The translations under genes were made by a program, and so were the position numbers. Below, in pieces: positions 58,262-64,000 of a stretch of 64,000 bases of DNA. A model generated the notes under the pieces. That model was not told the origin of the DNA and made no database searches. It was given only the letters and a program-made list of their open reading frames with translations. The DNA is from Cinnamomum chago (lineage: Eukaryota; Streptophyta; Magnoliopsida; Laurales; Lauraceae). The DNA lies in the NCBI GenBank assembly GCA_038049695.1, contig CP142457.1, positions 58,958,501 through 59,022,500 on the forward strand. The letters run 5' to 3'. Position 1 is the first letter of the stretch, and every line of letters starts with the position of its first letter.

Positions 58262-60998
58262 GCAAAATCAACAGACCCCCAAAGCTGTGATTGACTCGTA
58301 CATATTAGGAACGTGTGGACCATCATTCCATATGCACCCACATCAGGATTAAGAAAAAAATTAAATGAAATATTTCCTAATATAATCATAATTTCAGGGG
58401 AACCATGATAGAGCTCAGCTCTAATGAGTGGCTTTTAAAGATGTGGAGTTTTCAATGGGAAGGTCAAATACAAGAAGGCCAGAAATACTATTTAAGGGAG
58501 ATGTTAACCATGTTCTACTCTTTGGACTCACCCCTCTGGTCGAAAAACTCCTCCGGATCTAAAATATTGATCCAGAGAAAATCAACTCGACAACTTAGAA
58601 GAGTATTTGTTTTTTCAGATATTTAAAATAAATCAAGTACTTATAAAATTTAGATTTGCATGTATTAATAATATATAATAACTTTAAGTTAGTAAAATTT
58701 TTACATTTCAATCTATCATTATTTACTTCAGACTTTAAGCATTAATTATTTATTTTGATTCGGTCATGTTTACCCTATATTAAACTCACTCTTCATCAAA
58801 ATGAGGTGGCTAATGGCTACGTGGAGTGTCAACTTGCCTAGTTTTCCAAACTCTGAATTGAGGAAAGCATCATGAACACAACAATTGAGGCTACACTGTC
58901 ATCAAATGACCCAACAGTGTCATGGGCCACAACGAGCCCACATGAGACTAGCAATACGTATGTGAGCCGTTTGGATTTTAGTGGGGGTGGGTGCTCAATC
59001 TAATACCACATGGAGGAGCTATGCACTCTCATGATACCTAGAAATCAGTTAACTGACATCTTGCACATGGATTCCCAAAAGAAATGTGGACGTCACAACC
59101 TTGATAGTAGCAAGCTTCATGGGTCAACAGTTAAGGGTATCAATCACAGGTTGGACAAATATTAATAAGATCCAATGAGCTTACCTATGAGTTTACTGGC
59201 CTAGAGATTTAAGAAATAGATCCACAGTAAGGCACTTGGACTTTGTGGCCTTCAAACAAAGAGTCCACTTCAATTTAGCCAATTAAATAGGATCTAACCA
59301 TTGATCCACGTTAAGCCCTTCCAATGCTTTATTTGCCTTTGATTGGACAGATAGCACTTAGTTGTATCCGAGCCGAATTTTCTTTCCTAAAAGCAAAGCT
59401 TTTTTGTCGCGGTTATTTATGTCTGTTTAGGATACATTTGTGCATTGGTTTTCCATGGAAAAGGTGAAGATTGAGAACACGCTTATTCAGGAAAATTTAT
59501 GTGCGAGGAAAAATATAAAAATAAGCTAAATTTTCTGCAATTTTGTAAGAGCTATTCATATGGGGTTGGAAATTTTTATTTTTTTTCCTTTGTGGAAGCG
59601 GAAAAAGTCCATAGACTGTTTTTTGTAGACGTAGAACATCGTGCCCTTAATGTGACCACTGAAAAAGTCCTGAATCCTGATCCCACCATTCTTTGATTAG
59701 GATCGACTCACTTAGGTCCTCCTGCCTTACAAAAATTTCATTGTCCGGAGAATTTCAAATCTTCAAAAGTTGTCTCTAAGGCAGAGTTTCTAAATCATTC
59801 ACTTGGGTGCAAAGAGATTAGAATTTCTAAAATTTTTAAAAATCACTTGAGACTTTTTAACTAGCTGTAACTTGAAATTTGGTAAAGCCTTCATCAGATC
59901 ATGTTTAGAAAAAAAAAAAAGTACATGCTAAGTTCTTATAAGACCATGAAATGGAAGCAGGCCCTTATCTGCCAAGGACATATGTCCATCTTTACAGTTG
60001 TTTCTGATAAGACCACGAAATAGAAATAGGCAGCAGGGCAGGACATGGATGATGGACCCCATACAAGTCACAGAACCTTCCCTTTTGCAGTTGTGCTACA
60101 ATAAAAAGCGGAAGTTACAACTACCTAGTCCTTTTTTCTGTCTATCCATTTTAATGTATTATTACAGCATGGGCGATGGGCCCCAATCCATCATCTGTTA
60201 CTCTTTTCTTTCTTTTTAATCATTGGGTACAAGTAGAAGTAGAAGATCCCTTCACCACGACCACGTTTTTAAAAACGAGAAATCCCCCTGGTTTTCTTTT
60301 CATATTCATTCAACTGCTCTCGGACTCGGACAGACATGTTCTTATTGCTATTGCTGGGGTTTTCCATGTTTCAAACTAGATTTTAGTTTTCTGGGTCTTT
60401 CTAAAAACCCAGCAGCTGAGAGGTGGGAGGAGTTGGAGAAATCTGTTTCTAGTCCCAGAAGAGGTACGATGCCAATACCACATTTTGAATTTCAGTTTTG
60501 CTTCTCCTATGAAGCTGCTGCTCCTCTAGCTCAAGTGTTTTTGTTTTTGTTCTTTGAGCTTTCAGAATAAGGCTTCAAGGAGTGATCGCATGATTGTTTG
60601 TATGTGATTGCTTTTGATACTGTGAAGCTGTGTAAGTGACTCTCATAAGATAAAGATCGGTTATATGGTCTTTACTTGCTGCTCTACTTCAATATAATAA
60701 TGACGGGAGTGTCCGTGAAGTCTTTGACAGATTGACCCATCCGACTAGTCCCCGTGGTGGCACTTGCTAAACCCACACAAATGCACACATGACAACTTTG
60801 AGACGGTTTGGAACATAGGAGATGGTGAGCAAAACCACGCCTTATGTCACTCCAACTCCTAGGTGGGTAGAAGTATCACTGCCTGCAGGTCTCTTTTATA
60901 TATATATATATAATTAGTTGGGTTATTTCTGTAGTGCTGCTGGAGTCCACAACTAAAATTATCATGATAGAGGTATCATTACAGGCCTGATCAAAGAG
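58262..60998. other. Gene-free stretch
   Basis: No supported gene. 58560-58700 resembles the interior of the MITE at 54988-55516. 59430-59640 carries 'ggaaaa' and 'tgtgca' blocks related to other TIR repeats. 60223-60570 contains an open + frame of 115 codons in leader-like sequence without a recognised domain. A (TA)n tract lies at 60898-60912. Confidence 0.4.
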
Positions 60999-61161
60999 CA
61001 GATTAAACTGAGATGTAGGCACATCACATTGGGGGTTATTTCCTCATTGGAGTGGAAATGTGTGCGCATTGTGTATGTATCAGATTAAATTGAGGTGTAG
61101 GTTGCCCACATTGGGGATTATTTCCCCATTGGAGTGGAAATGTGTGCCCATTGTGTATTTA
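60999..61161 (+). repeat. 82-bp tandem duplication
   Basis: The block from 60999 ('cagattaaactgagatgtag') to 61080 is repeated from 61081 to about 61161 with a few substitutions (period 82). Both copies contain 'ttggagtggaaatgtgtg' and 'cattgtgtat'. Confidence 0.85.
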
Positions 61162-61773
61162 TCTTGGTACAATTATCAACCCGGTATGAGGCATGTTGTG
61201 AGAAGTGCGTACGACCTTGCAAAGCATTTGGCAAAACAGGGAGCACCATGGAAATACCTTTGGTTTGGTGATATAGCTGCTTAATTGTTTGCGTTATGCT
61301 TATTTGGGTTTCTTAGGAGTGGACCATCTTGGCCATCTCATCTTGTGTAAGCCTCCTACTTCTGTTAGCACAATTTTGATTTTACCATTCAAGATAAGTA
61401 TGCTGGTTTGGTTGGCACATGTTGAACCTGGACATTTAGTTCTCTTTAACCATTTGCTTCGCGTTTGATAATTGGCAGTGTTTCATTAGGAGAACTTAAA
61501 AATGTTGCCAGTTTTCATTCTTCTGTTTTAGTCATGACTAGTTGATTACTATTGCATAAATGCAGATTGCTTTGGGGATCTCTGAGTTATACATTAGTAA
61601 AATTCTTGCCCTCTGGGAGGGAATCTTTCAGAATAGTTGCAACTGAAATGGTGACAGAAAGACGAGTTAGGATGGATAAGATAAGGCAAATAACAATGAC
61701 AATATTGACAAACGGGGAATTGGCACTTACCATGCATCAATTTAGAGACATCCTAGCTCCTTTCCTCCTGTAG
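61162..61773 (+). other. Exon-like fragments of unknown origin
   Basis: Two + strand stretches have ordinary protein-like composition. One is 61186-61284 (reading GMRHVVRSAYDLAKHLAKQG and ending at a TAA). The other is about 61560-61773 (reading ..RIVATEMVTERRVRMDKIRQ.. and ..LALTMHQFRDILAPFLL before TAG), preceded by 'aaatgcag', a possible splice acceptor. I do not recognise the family. They could be exons of a host gene, a captured fragment or chance. Confidence 0.25.
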
Positions 61774-62964
61774 TCGCTGATTTTTGGTGATGATCCAGAC
61801 TCGGAATTCAGCTGAATCCATATACAGGGCTGATTCGTGTGTTCGTGCTAGGAAAATTGCTGAATGACCAAATTGCCGTGCTTTTTGCTACATTGAACAC
61901 TTTGCACCTCCACCCACGCATCCAGGTTCCAACCAGCTGATCTACAGCTTGGGACGACGAGATTGTCTTGCTTTTTCAGTTTTCATCTGGAAACTTTAGG
62001 AGTACTCAATAAAGTAGATAGAATAGGTTATTCCTGACAAGTGACACTAATCATATTAATGATGTGTCGTACTTTTCTGTGGAGCTTAGTTAGCCCATAC
62101 GTATTGAATCTAAATGAAAAAAAAAGGGACAAATTTTCCTGTGGTCTTTAACCATTTTTGTGGATGTATTCCATGTTGAACTTTATATATTTATTTTTAA
62201 GAAAACATAACTACAAACAGAGTGCAGTTGTGTAACGGCTCCAAATCTAATGAAAAATTTTAAAACATAGATAAAACCTTCCAACATAAACAGCAAAAAA
62301 CTTGGCCTTTCATTGGGTTTGGTTGAAATCCATTGTGTCCTGTGGTTTTTTATAGTCATGCTGATAGATCTGCATCTCTTAGTGACAGCAATTGTCTTAA
62401 TGCTGTCTTAAAATGGAGATTCCTCTATCTTGCTATTGCCTTCCCAACGACCTCACATACGCTGCTGCCTTTATTGCGCTGCAGACATTCGTCCTGATTT
62501 TAGCTCTAATGGTCAAAAGGAACTTGGGATAACCACCCACCTTTTACAGGAGTACCTACTTATGGATACCAGTAACCAATGAGATCCTAGTTGATGTTTA
62601 TGCATGTTTTCATCACAAATTTTAGATTCCTAAAATGACAGAGTTAGGACTTACGAGATATAGATGGAACCTGGCTTTACTAGGATTTGACTTACTAGGA
62701 TGATGACTGGGTTTCCATTTTTAATGCCTTTATGTTTTAAATTGTGGAAACAATCTTTGTATATAGATTTATATCTGGTGATTACTTTATATGAATTGCT
62801 TAAGCTATATTCTTTTTCCACTTTGAACTTGCACCTAGCAACATTAGGTGTGCATCTTCCCTTGCACAGGTGCATCTAGTGCCTTGAGCTCTTATTGGCC
62901 TTTGCGCCTTAACAACAGTAGTTTTATATGTTTTAAAGGGAAAAGGAAGAAAAGTAACACATAA
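61774..62964. other. Gene-free stretch after the exon-like fragments
   Basis: No gene recognised. 61790-62000 has UTR-like mixed composition; the rest is AT-rich. The minus ORF at 62651-62875 has no recognised domain. Confidence 0.4.
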
Positions 62965-63138
62965 AAAGCTTCAAGTGATGATACAAACCATGTAGCAACC
63001 TCAAGTTGGGAGAAGGATTCTAGTGTGGAGAAGACTTCTAGTGATAAATCTAAATCCATGACATGTTATAGATGTGGCAAGCTTGCTCATATTAAGAAGA
63101 ATTGTCATGTGAAGCTGGTTGATGAGCAACCCATGTGA
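62965..63138 (+). pseudogene. Ty1/copia gag relic with CCHC zinc knuckle
   Basis: The open frame carries a Ser/Lys/Asp-rich linker followed by CYRCGKLAHIKKNC, an exact CX2CX4HX4C zinc knuckle (63064-63105), then HVKLVDEQ and a TGA at 63136-63138. The knuckle-plus-basic tail layout is that of copia gag polyproteins, where it binds RNA. An in-frame TAA lies directly upstream (62962-62964), and no protease or integrase could be traced downstream. It is a fragment, not a gene. Confidence 0.65.
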
Positions 63139-64000
63139 GTGCATCCAAGACAACTAGTATCGTGTCGCTTCCACTGTGTCATCTTGTTTCCCACATGCTT
63201 TGCTATGACACTCGGATTTTTGTACATGCCCAGCATAACTGTGCCAGATTCCATACAACGGTCATGCTGTTACTTGATATTATACCGATACTTCTATGGT
63301 ACAAGGTTAGGATATCCTAGTATACTAAGTCCATTAATTCATATAGTGTTATATGTTTCTTACTTTTCAACATAAAAAATGATGGAATTTAAACAACAAC
63401 ATTTTCATTACTTTAGGAATGCTCTAATGAGAAAAATTAGGGCAGCCCGTAGTTGTATCTATATCCTAGATTTTCAGAAGTGTAGTCATATCCTTGATCC
63501 TATTGTCCATGGTCGTATCTAGCCATTGCAGGTGCTTAGTCAATGTGGCCTTACCAACATGTCACCATTCACATTCTCACAATTGCTCATGTTACTATTG
63601 TAAGACTGTGATCACCATTTAGGATACTATACTGGCGCCTTTTTGTAAGAGGGGTGTGAATCACTTTCACACTTATATAGGTGTGGAAACTTTGGTGTGT
63701 AAATGACCATATTTACACACCATTTTCAAACCTCATGCACCACATGCACAAATGTGATGTGTAATCATTACAAATGGGAATCATATACGTACGTAAATGA
63801 CTGCAAACAAATCACCCCTTAGTTAGCTAGTAATGTGATATATTTTCAATGTTGCAGTTCAATAAATACATCAAAGTGTTGCAGTCCCTTCTCCGATTAG
63901 TACATGTGCAATTGAATGAGAACTTGGGTGAGGTTTCATTGGTTCAATTCCTTGGTGTGCTTGGGTCAATACCATTATTTTGACCATTGTCATAGTAATG
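63139..64000. other. Gene-free window end
   Basis: No gene recognised. Two overlapping short + ORFs at 63135-63375 show no recognisable copia or host domain. The remainder is AT-rich intergenic sequence running off the window. Confidence 0.35.

Overview
This window is nuclear DNA from a flowering plant. It is AT-rich, its genes are split by GT-AG introns, and it is crowded with plant transposons: Ty3/gypsy LTRs, hAT, PIF/Harbinger-like and Mutator-like non-autonomous elements, and a Ty1/copia gag scrap. The species cannot be fixed from the sequence.

The only convincing host genes are a tandem family of Fe(II)/2-oxoglutarate-dependent dioxygenases of the DMR6/DLO (DOWNY MILDEW RESISTANCE 6-like oxygenase) clade. 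All lie on the + strand with the same four-exon plan: a short intron 1, and a long intron 2 in which a lysine or arginine codon is split. Gene A (15693-19792, 337 aa), gene C (35767-39712, 337 aa) and gene D (50255-53142, 338 aa) read through without a break and keep the HxD...H iron triad and the RxS 2-oxoglutarate motif. Gene B (32260-32991) is a relic. Its exons 1-2 are missing, a decayed gypsy element lies where they should be, and a 3' deletion has joined exon 4 to downstream non-coding DNA. The duplicated unit includes 5' flank, intron 2 and roughly 1-2 kb of 3' flank, because flanks of different copies can be aligned by eye.

Layout: 1-15 kb is gene-poor repeat DNA (hAT-like MITE, nested Harbinger-like MITE, foldback elements, a four-copy tandem repeat). 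15.5-19.8 kb is gene A. 20-26.4 kb is its flank, a hAT-like MITE, and a 1.87 kb hAT element with an exact 8-bp target duplication that carries a nested MITE and a tRNA-like stretch. 26.5-33 kb is the wreck of gene B with the gypsy element inside. 33.7-34.1 kb is another hAT-like MITE. 35.6-39.7 kb is gene C. 40.8-44.5 kb is a minus-strand gypsy solo LTR carrying a minisatellite. 45.2-45.9 kb is a long-TIR foldback element. 46-50 kb is repeats and nothing clear. 50.1-53.1 kb is gene D, with a small Mutator-like MITE in intron 2. 55.9-58.3 kb is a solo LTR with an exact 5-bp target duplication. 58-64 kb is repeats, unrecognised exon-like scraps and a copia gag zinc-knuckle relic.

By family precedent the three enzymes act on small aromatic substrates. 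Characterised relatives hydroxylate salicylic acid (DMR6/S5H, DLO1/S3H), and some act as flavone synthase I. Substrate cannot be read from this sequence. I found no wholly new system. The most interesting material is the birth-and-death history of the dioxygenase array and the lineage-specific palindromic or minisatellite inserts at an equivalent site in three related LTRs.
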